Positions 11,004 through 22,896 of a stretch of DNA of 64,000 nt are shown in pieces; the stretch's first letter is position 1, and every line of letters starts with the position of its first letter. The DNA is from Lathyrus oleraceus. Taxonomy: Eukaryota > Streptophyta > Magnoliopsida > Fabales > Fabaceae. The stretch is taken from positions 186,667,901-186,731,900 of the forward strand of contig NC_066585.1 in the NCBI RefSeq assembly GCF_024323335.1, in the 5' to 3' direction. A program made the translations under genes and the position numbers. The notes under the pieces were generated by a model. That model was not told the origin of the DNA. It did not search any database and was given only the letters and a program-made list of their open reading frames with translations.

Positions 11004-11603
11004 TTACCCAGTAACCGGTAACGAACACACCTCATTTTCCCCAGTGAGTCATCCTTGATATGTTTACTATAACCGGTAACAGATACCTTTCTATCAGATC
11101 ATGTTATCTTCCTACCCAGTAACCGGTAATAGATAATATATTTCTAGTGCTCCTGCGTTGAATTTCATGCTTCCCCAGTTGAGTTTGGTTCAGGTATTTC
11201 AGTTTTTTTTCTGATCTACCCATTTCCTCCGCAGATTCTTCTTTATCCCCGACCGAGTCCTTCCATTGATTTAGTTTCATGGAATCCCCTTGTGTCTCCA
11301 GCAGTTTTAAGTTGTAGCTTGGCCTACACACAACTTCTTATCCCTATAGTCTCTGTCTCCCTAGTGAGTTTTCCTTATGGAATGCATTATGCTCCTGTGG
11401 ACTTTCAGTCTCTCCGGATTCTTTTCCTTTGTGGCAATATTTTTTCCCACAGAGATTCCTTTTAACATTCATATCATATGCATCATGAGGTCTCTTAGGG
11501 ACAAAAATTTATTTCTATATGTTATTTAAATCCATTCTACTGGGTCGATACGAATATTTTAACCTTCATCTCCTCAACTAGAATATCCTTAAATAGGGGC
11601 AGT
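11004..11603 (+). other. 3' UTR tail and polypurine tract of a D-type Ogre
   Basis: Continues the degenerate repeats seen at 59760-60416 (motifs such as AGTAACCGGTAA and CCTTGATATGTT), then AAATAGGGGCAG (11591-11602) and an LTR start. Read after 60416, with the A/F insertion and one TTACC copy removed, it completes the 3' UTR of element D. Confidence 0.8.
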
Positions 11604-13267
11604 TATAAGACCCTAATTTTTACCCTAAGATCCCTCATGTTATCTCATCATATGCATTAGCATTGTGATCATACCTTGGTAGCCTCCTTGCCCCTCATTC
11701 ATTGGATTTGCATTGGGAGAAATCACCAAACACTTTTAATTGTATCATACTTTGTTTTTCATTATTTACTAACTAAAATACCAAAAGTATGTCAATGTAT
11801 AGTTTAACTCTTTTGTAGGTAGTGTGTGTGCTCACCTATGTTCTATCAAGCTCACATATGGGGTTTGAGACCCTCAATGCAAGGAGTTTAATCAAGAAGT
11901 AGTTCACATTGGTTTTAGGCATCATATATGGATCCCCATGATCTTCACATGACATTTTGATCAAGAAATCATCAAGAGTTTGGAGTTTGTTTTCCTTGGA
12001 AACCCTAATTCATTTGGGTATTTTGTGTGACTTCTTCAACAAGTTTCTTCAACATTTGATCAAGTATTTCAAGGGGTAATTCATATTACATCATCATACA
12101 CATTTATTATCCTCCATTAGTCCCAAAAGTCAAGAGAATATCCAGCTAGCAAGATGGTTCATGGTGGTTGACCAGAGAAAGTCAACTGGTCAAAACTGGG
12201 GTTCCCTAGACCCTATCTCCTACAGTTTTTGTCATATGAAAATGATTCCAAGAGAAACGCTACTCAAAATGACATTCCAAACAACTTTCATGTTTAAGTC
12301 AAGAGCTATTTTTTCTTGGAAAGTCATCTTTATGGTGAAAGATTATAGGTCATTTTGTCTGAACCCTAGTTAGGAGGTCAACTTCTCAAGACCATAACTT
12401 GCTCAATTATTATGAGATGAAATCCATCCAAATTCCATGATAAAATTCAATATGTCTACTTAAACTTTGATGTTTGTAGGTATTTCAAATTCAATTTGCA
12501 AATGCATGTGCCAAGAGGAAAAATTATAGGTCATTTTGGGTCAATACCATTAAACAAGTAATTTTCCTCAACTTGTAAAATGCATAACTCCTTCATTCCA
12601 AATCCAAATGAAGTCATATTTGTGACCAAATTGAATATGTTTGAAATAGATACAACTTTTATGAAGGAAATTGTTTCATTTGAAGTCCATAGAAAAAGTT
12701 ATTCAAGGTGGAAGAAGTGAACATTTGACTTGGGACTTAGAAAATTTTCAAATATTTTTGATTTCCCAAACTTCCACCTTAAAATTCATCATGTTCCAAG
12801 CTTCAAATGAAAACGTGTTCAACATGAAAGTTGTTCCCCTTGATCTCACCTTTCCAAAAAGTCCAAGATCTTCTCATTTGTCCAAATAATGAAGGACTTG
12901 CGCATGGGTGCAATTTGAGGTACCATTTGGATGATTTTCACTTCCACATTTCAAACACAAATTCATGACCACATGACATGATTTCAGCGTGATTCTCACT
13001 CATTTTTGGACCTGAATACATCACTTGATGGGCCTATCACACGCCCATGCAAGCACGCAAGGTGAATTACTAAAATTGGCAATTTTTGGAAGTGTGTGGA
13101 AATGAATCTCTTTGGCTATAAATACAACCCTCATTGCTCAGAATTAAGGACCTCGTGCCCAAGTTTTGAACCTGCATTCTAAACCCTCACCATTAAAGGA
13201 TAATCTTGAACGTTTTCATTTGAAAATCGAGCTTCAAATCTCATTCTGTTTTGATATTGAAACTCCA
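11604..13267 (+). repeat. Ogre 3' LTR, 5' portion, interrupted by Maximus M1
   Basis: Matches the first ~1.45 kb of the LTR at 25692 throughout. The terminal TG appears as TA (TATAAGACCC). It breaks off at 13267, where a Maximus LTR begins; the five bases before it are CTCCA. The rest of this LTR is not in the window. Confidence 0.85.
13117..13124 (+). promoter_or_regulatory. TATA box of the Ogre LTR
   Basis: TATAAATA in the sequence GGCTATAAATAC. Equivalent boxes sit at 27019-27026 in LTR C, 22889-22896 (minus) in LTR G and 48409-48416 (minus) in the solo LTR, which supports it as the family's core promoter. Confidence 0.65.
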
Positions 13268-14448
13268 TGTTGATTCTAAGTGTTGGCAGCAATTTTGGTA
13301 AAACAAAGAGTGTTCACAAGATGTCATATGTGATGTCTTAACATAAGATATCCTATGTACCTGCTGGAGTTCAAGATCATGTACAAGCAGGATTGTTTCA
13401 GAATGCCATATACAATGCCATGGCTTCTGATATTGGTTGTACCTGCTGGAGCTTAAATGAAAGACATGTTCATGCAGGATTGGTTCAGATGACATGCACA
13501 AGATCATGACATCTGATATGGTTGTACCTGTTGGAAGTTTTAAAAGGAATTATTGGATTATGCAGGATTTTTCCAGGATGTCAGACCCGATGTCATGACA
13601 TCCTGTACACAGAACATTCAGTATGAATGTCTGGTGTTTTGTGATTGCACAATTAATGGCAATCTTTGGATGATTGAAGATATGATTAGTTGGCGCATTC
13701 AATCATGGATTACAACCAGATTTACTTATTTTCCAAGGAGATCTATAGAGCTGTTATAAAAAGATTTGATTGGAAAATAGATTTAGGGTTTTCAAGATGT
13801 CCAAGCCCAGCTGAGAGCTTCTATAAAAAGGGACTTAGAAAACCTGTTTGAACACACAACCAAGACTGAGCGAAATACATAGAGAGAGCTAGGGTTTGTG
13901 TGTGTTTAGTCGTAAGACTTGTAGGTCATTCAAGTCACCCATTGATGATTGAATTGGACTGATTTGTGGTTGTAATTTGTCACTCTAAAGCTGTTAAGCA
14001 AGAGTGTGTGTCTTCTTGATCAAAGCTGTGAAGCAAGATCAAGAGTGTGTCTTCTTGATTGAAACTATGAAGTAAAATCAAGAGTGTGTAATTGAAAAGT
14101 ATTTTCTTTTCTCAAGGGATTGTTGTTTAAAATCATTGGTGTGTGATTGTAAGGGAAGTGAGTGGATTCTCATATCTAAGAGTGCTTAGGTAGAAATTAC
14201 ACGGGTAGAGATTAGGTGAGAAAGATTGTAACTTGTTGAAGTGTACGGAGAGTCTTTGAACTAATTCTATTTTAGTGAATTTCCTTCCTGGCTTGGTAGC
14301 CCCCAGACGTAGGTGAGTTGCACCGAACTGGGTTAACAATTGCTTGTGTGATTTACTTTATCATTCTGTTTATTTATCCATTGTGTGTTAGCAGATATCA
14401 GTGTCGTAACATTACCTTCGACATCTTATATCTGATACCAGAATTTCA
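13268..14448 (+). repeat. 5' LTR of Maximus M1 (1181 bp)
   Basis: Begins TGTTGATTCTAAG, ends AGAATTTCA, as in the E LTRs (1101 and 1103 bp). It is about 80 bases longer because of extra copies of a short AAGCAAGATCAAGAGTGTGT-type repeat near 13990-14090. A TATAAAAAG at 13822-13830 is the likely core promoter. Confidence 0.9.
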
Positions 14449-14450
14449 AT

Positions 14451-14465
14451 TGGTATCAGAGCAGG
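14451..14465 (+). other. Primer binding site, initiator tRNA-Met type
   Basis: TGGTATCAGAGCAGG, two bases after the LTR end. Ty1/copia elements typically prime from initiator tRNA-Met. Confidence 0.85.
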
Positions 14466-14515
14466 CATCCTGCTCTGGTTCTGGGTGAGATCTAGGGGCA
14501 ATACTTTATGGTACA

Positions 14516-14791
14516 ATGGAGAGAGGTGGAGGATCTGTTCATAGGCCACCAATTTTGGATGGTTCTGACTATGACTATTGGAAACCTCGAATGGTAGCAT
14601 TTCTAAAATCCCTTGATAACAAGGCTTGGAAAGTTGTGCTAACAGGATGGGTGCATCCTGTCATTACTAAAGAAGGAGAAGCCACCACTGAGAAGAAGCC
14701 TGAAGAACAATGGTCCAAGGAGGAGGACGATCTTGCTCTTGGAAACTCTAAAGCCTTGAATGCAATATTCAATGGGGTAGACAAGAATATT
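14516..14791 (+). pseudogene. gag: gag N-terminal fragment of Maximus M1
   Basis: Starts ATG at 14516 and matches the first 92 residues of the E gag (motifs PPILDGSDYDYWKPRM and WSKEEDDLALGNSKAL). After AATATT at 14786-14791 the sequence becomes the antisense strand of Ogre G gag. The frame stays open across the junction by chance to 15376, so the longer reading frame is chimeric. Confidence 0.88.
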
Positions 14792-16345
14792 AGGACCTGC
14801 GTCCTCAAAACTCAGAATACTGCATCTCATAAGGTCTTGAACCTTAGTCTTCAACGGAAAGCAGTTATCCACATCGTGGCCGGGAGCACCAGAGTGATAT
14901 ACACAATGCAAATCAGGCTTATACCACCACTGAGGGTTAGCAGGTATAGCTGGTGGATCTCTCGGAGTAATCAATTTCCTCTCTATCAAAGAGGGATACA
15001 GTTCTGCGTATGTCATCGAAATCGGATCGAAACTGATCTTCTTCCTCTCATAACTCGTGCTGGCTTGATTACTGTTGCAAGGCTGGTAGGCCTGCTGTTG
15101 AGGACGATGTTGTTGCTGATATTGCTGAGACAGTTGTTGATTGTTGCTACGCTGTTGATATTGCTGATTATCTCTAAAGACAGGTGCTATATGAGCCACC
15201 TGGTGCTGATTACCGGCTGGACGCACGGTCTTCCTCTTCACAGAGGGTCTTCTGGATTTAACATGGGATGTCACAGCATGTGCATCTCCATCTTTCTTCT
15301 TCGCAAACGCCCCATACCATTTGGCAGAAGAGCCTTCTTCCTTGGTCAGACGTCCTTCTCTAACCCCTTCCTCTAGACACATCCCCATGTTCACCATCTC
15401 GGTGAATTCAGAAGGAGCTCTAGCAATCATCCGCTCATAATAGAATGAACTCAAGGTCTTCAAAAAGATCTTGGTCATTTCCTTCTCTTCTAGCGGAGGC
15501 ACAATCTGAGCTGCCAACTCTCGCCACCTCTGGGCGTACTCTTTAAATGTTTCCTTGTCCTTCTGGGACATGGCCCTTTGCTGATCTCTATCGGGAGCCA
15601 TATCCACATTATATTTGTATTGCTTGACGAAGGCCTCGCCAAGGTCATTAAAGGCATGGATGTTCGCACTGTCCAGCCCCATATACCATCTCAGAGCTTC
15701 ACCGGACAGACTGTCCTGAAAGTAATGGATGAGCAACTGGTCATTATCTGTCTGAGTTGACATCTTCCTGGCATACATGACCAGGTGGCTGAGAGGACAA
15801 GTATTCCCTTTGTATTTCTCAAAATCAGGGACCTTGAATTTCACTGGAATTTTCACATTGGGAACCAAGCATAACTCGGCAGCAGACTTACCAAACAAAT
15901 CCTTTCCTCTAAGGGTATTCAATTCCTTGTGCAGCTCAAGAAATTGGTCATTCATAACATCCATCTTCTCATGAACATCTGGGTCCTCAAACGGCTCAGA
16001 ATGATAGATGGTGTCGTCTACCCTAGGCACGGTATGCACGACAGGAGGAGGAATAGCAAGGATTGGGCTAGATGCCTGCATAGAAACAAAAGTTGGAGCA
16101 GGGCCCTCTGGCATAAAACTGGGAGGCATCCCCCACGGAAACCCGGCTGGCATAGCTGTAGGCACGAAATGCGCACGGGCTGCAGGCACTGTTGAGGAAA
16201 CAATCTCAGAGATGAATGTCCTCTATGGAGGAGTTGCAGGTGTTGGATAAGACTTGCTCTAGGCAGCCAGGAACGATTCCATCAAAGCACTCAGTGTAGC
16301 AACTTCCTCCTTGAGTTCACGGTTCTCTTGCTCAAGATGATCCAT
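14792..16345 (-). pseudogene. gag: gag of Ogre G (3' truncated)
   Basis: Structural polyprotein. The first conserved ATG is at 16345 (MDHLEQENRELKEE, a probable coiled coil). An in-frame TAG follows at codon 29 (16261-16259), the same codon as in C and D, and a second TAG at 16225-16223. From about 16200 to 14792 the frame is open: a Pro-rich linker with AMPAGFPWGM, the core Gag domain (LFGKSAAELCLVPNVK, YFQDSLSGEALRWYMGLD, EAFVKQYKYN, TFKEYAQRW), a Gln/Asn-rich stretch, then CVYHSGAPGHDVDNC (C-H-H-C finger-like). The frame continues 50 codons past 14792 into antisense copia sequence; that tail is not part of the gene. Confidence 0.85.
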
Positions 16346-16644
16346 CAATCTGGAAGAGTTGGCTCTGGTGTAGTACCGGTGAGTCAGCTTGTCTTCAAAA
16401 TAAATGAAGAGCTCAGAGTTAGACCACGAGACCAGAGGCTGGAAACAACACCTGCTTATGCATATGATGCATGCAATGTTTGTGCATATGATTTGTTTTT
16501 ATTTCAAAGGAACTCTAGGGTTTTATTTGCAAATTTTGGAAATATTAAATATTTTTCGCATATGGAAATATCTCATCATATAATATCAAGGACAAGAAGT
16601 ACAACATTGTCAATCATATACAAGAGAAAAGGAAAATAATCATC

Positions 16645-18105
16645 CTATGGATCCCTAGGAACAACATCCAAAGCTCGGGACACAGGAAGATAAGATGCGC
16701 GAAACCTCTTCACCTCTCTCTCGTACGCTGCTTCCATATCTGCTTTTTCTTTGGCGAGTCGGTCATACCTCCTTTACCAAAACTTGGAAGACTGAGGAAG
16801 TAGAGAAGTCCATGCATCATTAGGATCATCAATAACCTGATGCTCGAGGAACTCAATCAGAGCATCCTTCTCCTTAATCTGCTGAAGCAACTCTTCCCTT
16901 TCACGGATCCAGGCACATGATAGGTCTTCGTCTCTCAACTCCTCTACTCCTTGGTTAGGGAGGGTTGAAGGCCCAGCCACAACCAAAGGTGTAGGTCTCG
17001 GATAATCGTAAGGCATGAGATACTCAGATGCTCTCTTCCTTACCCAAGTAGTGTATGGCTCCAAAGCAATGCAATTCTTAGGACCCAACTCCTTCCTTCC
17101 TTTCTTATGGACCTTGCGCCAAGCGCGAACCATTCTGCTCTTCAAGCCTTGGGGATCTTTACCCTCCTAGAAGAACACACCTTCTAACAGAATGTTATTA
17201 GGTTTATCCTTTAGGGGGAACCCAAGATGACGACGTGCTAAAACAGGGTTGTAGTTAATCCCACCACATTTACCAAGAAGAGGCACATTGGAGAATTCAC
17301 CACAAGAGTCGATAATCTGCACACCATCATATACACGGTTATACCAAGCGATATCATCATTTGTGAGAGACATAAGTCTCGTAGACCACCGTAGACATCC
17401 CTTGTTCTCCTTGAAGGCGACCGTCTGCGGTAAGTGAGAAATAAACCACTTATACAACAGAGGAAAACAGCACACAATAGCGCCACCACCATTTGCATTC
17501 CTCATATGCAAAGAGAAATAGGTATCACCCAACAGAGTCGGAACGGGATTAAGAGCAGAGAAGATCCTAATAGCGTTCACATCCACAAACTTGTCGATGT
17601 TGGGGAACAATACCAATCCATAGATCAGAAGTACAAATATGGCTTCAAAGGCGTCCTCACTCATGGCCTTCCCATAAACAGTAGCTTGAGCAATGAGGAA
17701 CTCAGAAGGGAGACCTTGAATTCCACCTTTGGTAGTCATATGAGCACGAATCAGGGATTCATCTATGTGCAACATGTCAGCTATCTCTTGAGAAGTAGGA
17801 ATACGCTCCAAGCCACTGAACGACAACTGATCCAGAATCGGTATACCCACAAGATAGGCATACTCCTCAAGGGTAGGCAAAAGCAGGAAGTCCGGAAATG
17901 TGAAGCAACGGTACAGAGGATCATAAAACTGCACCAACACGCTCATCAACCCTTCATCCACCTGAGTAGTCAGAAGAGGAAGAAGCTTCCCAAAACGAGC
18001 TTTGAAACCCAAGGGAACTAATACATAGGATGTCAGATTCCTTAACTCTTTCAGGTCTGGCTGTCTGAAGCTGTACTTCTTTGTATACCTTCTTTGTCTT
18101 TCCAT
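16645..18105 (-). pseudogene. Ogre ORF1 (element G), nearly intact
   Basis: Extra ORF located between PBS and gag in Ogre elements; function unknown. Starts ATG 18105 (MERQRRYTKKYSF) and ends at TAG 16647-16645, about 486 codons, with in-frame stops at 17169-17167 and 16776-16774. The first ~310 residues are a compact domain with CFTFPDFLLLPTLEEYAYL, DAFEAIFVLLIYGLVLFPN and LLYKWFISHLPQT; the rest is charged and probably coiled coil (EREELLQQIKEKDALIEF). The FTFPD-x5-PTLEEYAYLVGIP stretch recalls the plant mobile domain (THTFHLP...TLEDVAYLLGLP); this is inference from pattern, not a search. Copies in C and D are collinear, including the C-terminal coiled coil. Confidence 0.82.
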
Positions 18106-18257
18106 GTCTGAAAATTTTGCAAATAAACCCCTTAAGTTCTTTGAAAAATTTCTTTTTATCTGATGATATGGATGCAGATGAATGCATGAATGCAACAATC
18201 ACACTCAAGGATCACGCAAAGCACACCAGACAAAGGTCATGGGATGGATTATATTAT

Positions 18258-18332
18258 CCTTAATATCAATCATCTATTTTGGTGGATTATGGTTTACACC
18301 TTATCAACACCCAAGTTCCATTGATATTAAGG
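18258..18332 (-). promoter_or_regulatory. Conserved leader stem-loop (Ogre G copy)
   Basis: CCTTAATATCAAT (18258-18270) and ATTGATATTAAGG (18320-18332) are a perfect 13-bp inverted repeat with a 49-base loop, in the leader between PBS and ORF1. The loop matches the copies in A, C, D and F. Confidence 0.6.
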
Positions 18333-18996
18333 CCATATGAACGGATCGACCATGAATCAAGGGTTTGTTGCGAGTCACGAGCATGGAGTCTCGGTTAAGA
18401 ACCACCCAAAGGGAGTGTACTAGGGTTTAAACCTGCCAAGCATGTTCTACAAGAGGTTCCCATAGTCATCATCCCATCTTTCGAATATTATCGGAGAAAC
18501 GACTACTCGTATTCCAAGAATATCCTCAAGAGAGACTCTTATGAGTGTAGTATCGCGTAACAATCGTATCAAATCTTACATTTGAACGACCTCCGTACTA
18601 CGTCCTAAAAATAGGCCAAGATGGGTTTGGTAAATTAAGGTCCTTGGCTTCTAAGGTCTATATTGGAAAGAGTAATGTCGAACCACAACTTACTTGTGTG
18701 ACATTATTGATCCCAACATGACCTCCACCAAGTGAATAGACTCGCAAGTCAACTTGCTAAGGAATAACTCCACACAAGTCGATGAGACTACGCCATTCTC
18801 CTATCCTAAGTGCACTCGAGTTCGGGTATAGAACTCATCTCACAAAGATCACCAAGCACACAAGCAATTAATATATCAAGCAATTCAATCATTACAAACA
18901 ATACAGTAATCCCAAATTGCACAAAAATATGTCATAAACAATATAATACAACAAGTGTGAAAAGTTGGCAAAACCCACCAGGGAGATTTCTTGCTA

Positions 18997-19014
18997 TCCC
19001 CAGCAGAGTCGCCA
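18997..19014 (-). other. Primer binding site of Ogre G
   Basis: On the minus strand reads TGGCGACTCTGCTGGGGA, identical to the PBS of C and D, six bases inside the LTR end at 19021. Confidence 0.9.
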
Positions 19015-20065
19015 CTTTTCTATAGCGGTGTATTCATTACCATTGGAGATATTGACTAAATCCAAGATAAATCATACAAAGTCGAGTCGCCACTGCACTT
19101 CTATTTATCCAAAGGAATGGTTAGAAAGCGAACAAAAACCTAAAAAGTTTTACAAACAAAACTAGTAAAAGAAGGTCAGAGATCTGGGTAAGGGGGTTAG
19201 TTATGCAATGGGAAGGTGTTAGGCACCCAATGCATCTTAGGTACTCCTAGGGAGCCCTTTTCACGCTTGTTGCAAAGGTTATTGTTTATGAAAATTATTT
19301 GTGCAAACATGATTGAAGAGATGAGAAAAGAATATACAAGTTTATTTACATTTTGTGTTTGGATGGATGAACCCATTGCCTACGTACCCTCTTATGAAAA
19401 GATTAGGATCAAAACCTCGTAGTTCGGCTAAAAAATTTCAAAACAAATGAGTGGATTGATTGGTCCAAAAGCCTTAAGGTCTTTTGTTATCAAAGGGAGA
19501 AAACTCAACCTGAAAAAACCACAAGTCCACCATGTGATGACAGCTTCGACATGCTAGTGAGGGGTTAGCCCTATAATAAGCATGGAAGGCTTACAATCCA
19601 ATCACTAAGGACAAAGGTGAGCATTATATCTACCACAAAGATAACTCAAACCTAATAACAAAAGGTTATGAAAAATTTGATTAAGAAGTGATCATTGAAA
19701 CCACAAAAGAAGCATTTGAGTGGGTTGCGTTTACCAATTAGAAGTATGTACAAAAATGGTCAAAGTTGACTTAAAGATTCAATTCACAATGAGTGTTATG
19801 AAAAGAAAGTTTGAAAATCAAAAGCCTAAGGCTTAGGTTTCTAATGTTGGAAACAAGTCAAATGTTTGCACAAAAATTTTTTTGGTTTGAGGTTAGGATG
19901 GAGAAGAAAAGGTTAAAGGTGAGAGGTAAGGGATGAAACACATCAGGAGTTCCTCTCTTGAGATCATATGTAGATGATCCAAGTAGATTCCTTTGGAATA
20001 GACAAGCACAAGGTAAAAGCAATCACAACAAGGCTCAAAAGAGATCAAACAAAAGGAAACAAGAT

Positions 20066-20269
20066 GCCAATATATGGACTTACACCTAACTCCTGTCAAC
20101 AAAACGGAAACAGAATGCCAATATATGGACTTAAATCCGACTCCTAACAACAAAGCGGAAACAGAATGCCAATATATGGACTTAGATCCGACTCCAAACA
20201 AACAAATGGAAATAGAATGCCAATATATAGACTTAGATCCGACTCCAAACCACAAACATGCATCAAAAG
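20066..20269 (-). repeat. 51-bp tandem repeat inside LTR G, four copies
   Basis: GCCAATATATGGACTTA recurs at 20066, 20117, 20168 and 20219, spacing exactly 51. The solo LTR at 45088-49420 has a related 58-bp repeat (core GCCAATCGCTGGACTTA) in the corresponding part of the LTR. Confidence 0.93.
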
Positions 20270-22888
20270 CAAACATGCAAAAGTAAACAATGCAAACAAT
20301 CATCACACACTATATACAAACAAGAGGCTTCAAACCAAGGGCGGGCTTTAGTCAAGAGGGGTCATATCAACCTCGACAAACAAGCCAAACTGTACAAAGG
20401 TAATTTGTAGCTCTTAACCACTAACATTGAGAGTTAGGGTGAAGCTGATCAAAGATGGAGATGAGGATGAGAACTCATGCTCTTAACCCTGGCCTGGGTG
20501 AGCTCATGATAAAGAAAGCATGGGGATCCAGAAAGAGGGATCCTATTCCACTTGACAGACACTGGACAAAGATCTTGGGTGCATGTTCAGGAGCATCAGC
20601 ACATAGTGCGAGCATAATGAACGACTCACTGAATAACGGGGGATTGATTGCTAATCCCTTTTATCCGTCAATTGCCTCTTCACTTAGGAGGACTTATCAA
20701 GTAACATGCCTCACTTGGAGGTCTTTGGCACAAATGTAAACAATCACAAACAGAGCCTCTTAAGGAGGACTTCAGCCAAATGCCTGCCAAAAAGGTGACA
20801 GGACTTCCAGACTACATGGAGTAAGAGAATAGCTACCTAAGTGGTGTATCAACCACAATCCAAAGCTCAAGCAAGAGCTAAAAGCAAGCAACTAATGTAC
20901 CTGTTACAAAAGCTAAACAGTTAATATCTCAGACAAACAATCAGAAAACAAATAGAGAAAACATCCAACTGTTACACAATTCAATGAGCAATGGTCAAGC
21001 ATTCAAATGAAGCAATGAGCTCAACTCATCAACTCAAACTCCTACAAAACACAAAGAAGTCAGAACACAATCCAATTTGCATCTCAAAAGGTGAGCAACT
21101 CAGCCATTAATGCTAAGTGTCCAAACCTGAAACACAAGTCAAGGTTAGTTCATGTACAAAACACTAGTTCAAAGACTAGGTTCAAAACCAAACCAAATGA
21201 TCAAAACAGAAGTCAATCTTTCACATATTGCACATTTAATCATTCAATAAAATGTCCTCAAAAGGACCAACATCAATGCACAAAGCAAGTAGCTCAAATG
21301 ATCAATGTAAAGCAAAGGCAAGCAAAGGTGCACAAAATGGACATCCAAATTAGAAAATCCAAATCAAAACAGAAAAGCATCCAATAGCCATGAAATCTTT
21401 TATGCAAGTTACTCATGTTATGAACAAGCAATGTACAAAAAATCAAATCCAGAAGAGCTCAAATGATAGGTGAACAAAAATGCACAAATTGAATGCCAAA
21501 AATGTGACACAAATTGTCACACTACATCTTCATGTGTCAAAAACAATGAATACAAATGAGAAAAAATTCAAACCAGTGCTCAAAAATTCATATCACATGT
21601 GAAGATCAAGCATGCAAAAATTCAGATCAATTGGATCAAGGATGAAGATTTCACAAAACAATGAATGTAACATGTCAATTTGGCATAAGGTTCAATCAAA
21701 AATTTTCAAATAAAAATCCAGAAACAAACAATTCATGAAAATAATCCTATAAAAAACTAGACATCAAAACAAGATTATGAAAAAAAATTGGAGTCAATTT
21801 GGAGCATTTTACTATTTTTTATGATTTTTTAAAGATGAACAAAATAATATGAAATATTAAAATGAAATGGAGGGAAATAAAATTTGAATTAAAATCAGGA
21901 ATGTTCATGACCATTGGATCAGGTGCTAAAACAAATCAAGCGGACCAGATTTGAACATGTAAAACGTAGAGTTTCATTAATACAGTCAGCGTGCCACTAA
22001 GCATTCAATATACACACATGGCAGGTCAAAGCAACATGGACCAATCATTATCACACATAAGCGAACACATGGAAGCACACATCAGCCAAATGAAATGAAG
22101 CGTTTCATTAATCCTAGTCACTAGCACATTCATCAATCAAAGCAAATGTGGCATGGTCAAACAGATAACATCCAATGGAACGGACATGCAAGCGCCTACA
22201 TCAGCATACACGGTGGATAAAACCCTAACAAACCAGACGGCTGTAACAACCGTCTTCTCCGGCCATCCAGGCGGCGGAGATCAATTTTTTTTCCAGAAAT
22301 GCATGGATTGTACATCATTCGAACCGTCTCTCATCATACATCTCAAATATCATATTAATTTCATCTGAATCATCATATATCGCACGGATCGAAGAGAAAC
22401 ATAATCACACTCAAAAATTCCAGTTCATCATACAAACTCATTATTCATCCATTTTAAGATCTAAACATATCAGCATGCTCCTCTAAGCAGGATCTACACA
22501 ATCATATCAAGAAAATAGCAAAATGAGAGGATCGAATTTTCACTTACTTGAAATGCAGTGCTCAAAAATCGTGCTCTCAAGCTCTCAAACTCTCCAGATC
22601 TTCTTCCTGAACCTTGCTTTGAAACTTTGTGCACAAAGAAGCAATTGAAAACACTCAAATCCAGCTCAATTTCAGAACTCCATCTTCATGTTCATGCACT
22701 CGATCTGCCTGAAAACTAGCTCAATTGTCCAAACCAAGGGATGAATCTTGCTCAGAATTCCACAAGGATCATGAATATGCAAAGAGATTGAAGGTTTATG
22801 TGAAGAAATTTGAATTTTCGAAGAGAGAGAATTTGGAGAATTTTGAGATCTAAATTCTGTTATTCTCTCAATTACAGTTAGGGTTTGC

Positions 22889-22896
22889 TATTTATA
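22889..22896 (-). promoter_or_regulatory. TATA box of LTR G
   Basis: TATAAATA on the minus strand, in the same setting as the boxes in the other Ogre LTRs. Confidence 0.6.

Larger units (their letters stand above)
13268..14791 (+). mobile_element. Maximus/SIRE-type Ty1/copia fragment (M1)
   Basis: 5' LTR, PBS and the first 92 codons of gag, closely matching element E at 39259-40698. It is inserted in an Ogre LTR. At 14791 the copia gag stops abruptly and is joined to the antisense gag of Ogre G. Everything downstream, including the second LTR, is missing, so no TSD can be checked. Confidence 0.88.

Noticed and set aside
14451..14465. tRNA gene fragment (TGGTATCAGAGC)
   Set aside because: Only the 3' acceptor complement is present, next to an LTR end: it is a primer binding site. 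The same holds for the tRNA-Arg-like 18-mers.
14639..16189. A 516-codon minus-strand gene taken at face value
   Set aside because: The last 50 codons are antisense Maximus gag; only the Ogre gag part (to 14792) is a real gene remnant. It also begins at GTG, not at the conserved ATG.
17434..18021. 195-codon plus-strand ORF
   Set aside because: Antisense shadow of Ogre ORF1, which is conserved on the minus strand in three elements.
19893..20306. 137-codon minus-strand ORF with KSIYWHS repeats
   Set aside because: Product of the 51-bp tandem repeat (51 is a multiple of 3), inside an LTR, with no counterpart in the 58-bp version.
22153..22368. Small gene in LTR G, and similar 60-100 codon frames in the LTRs at 25692-30218 and 45088-49420
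   Set aside because: No domain, no conservation among sister LTRs, and AT-rich non-coding composition.
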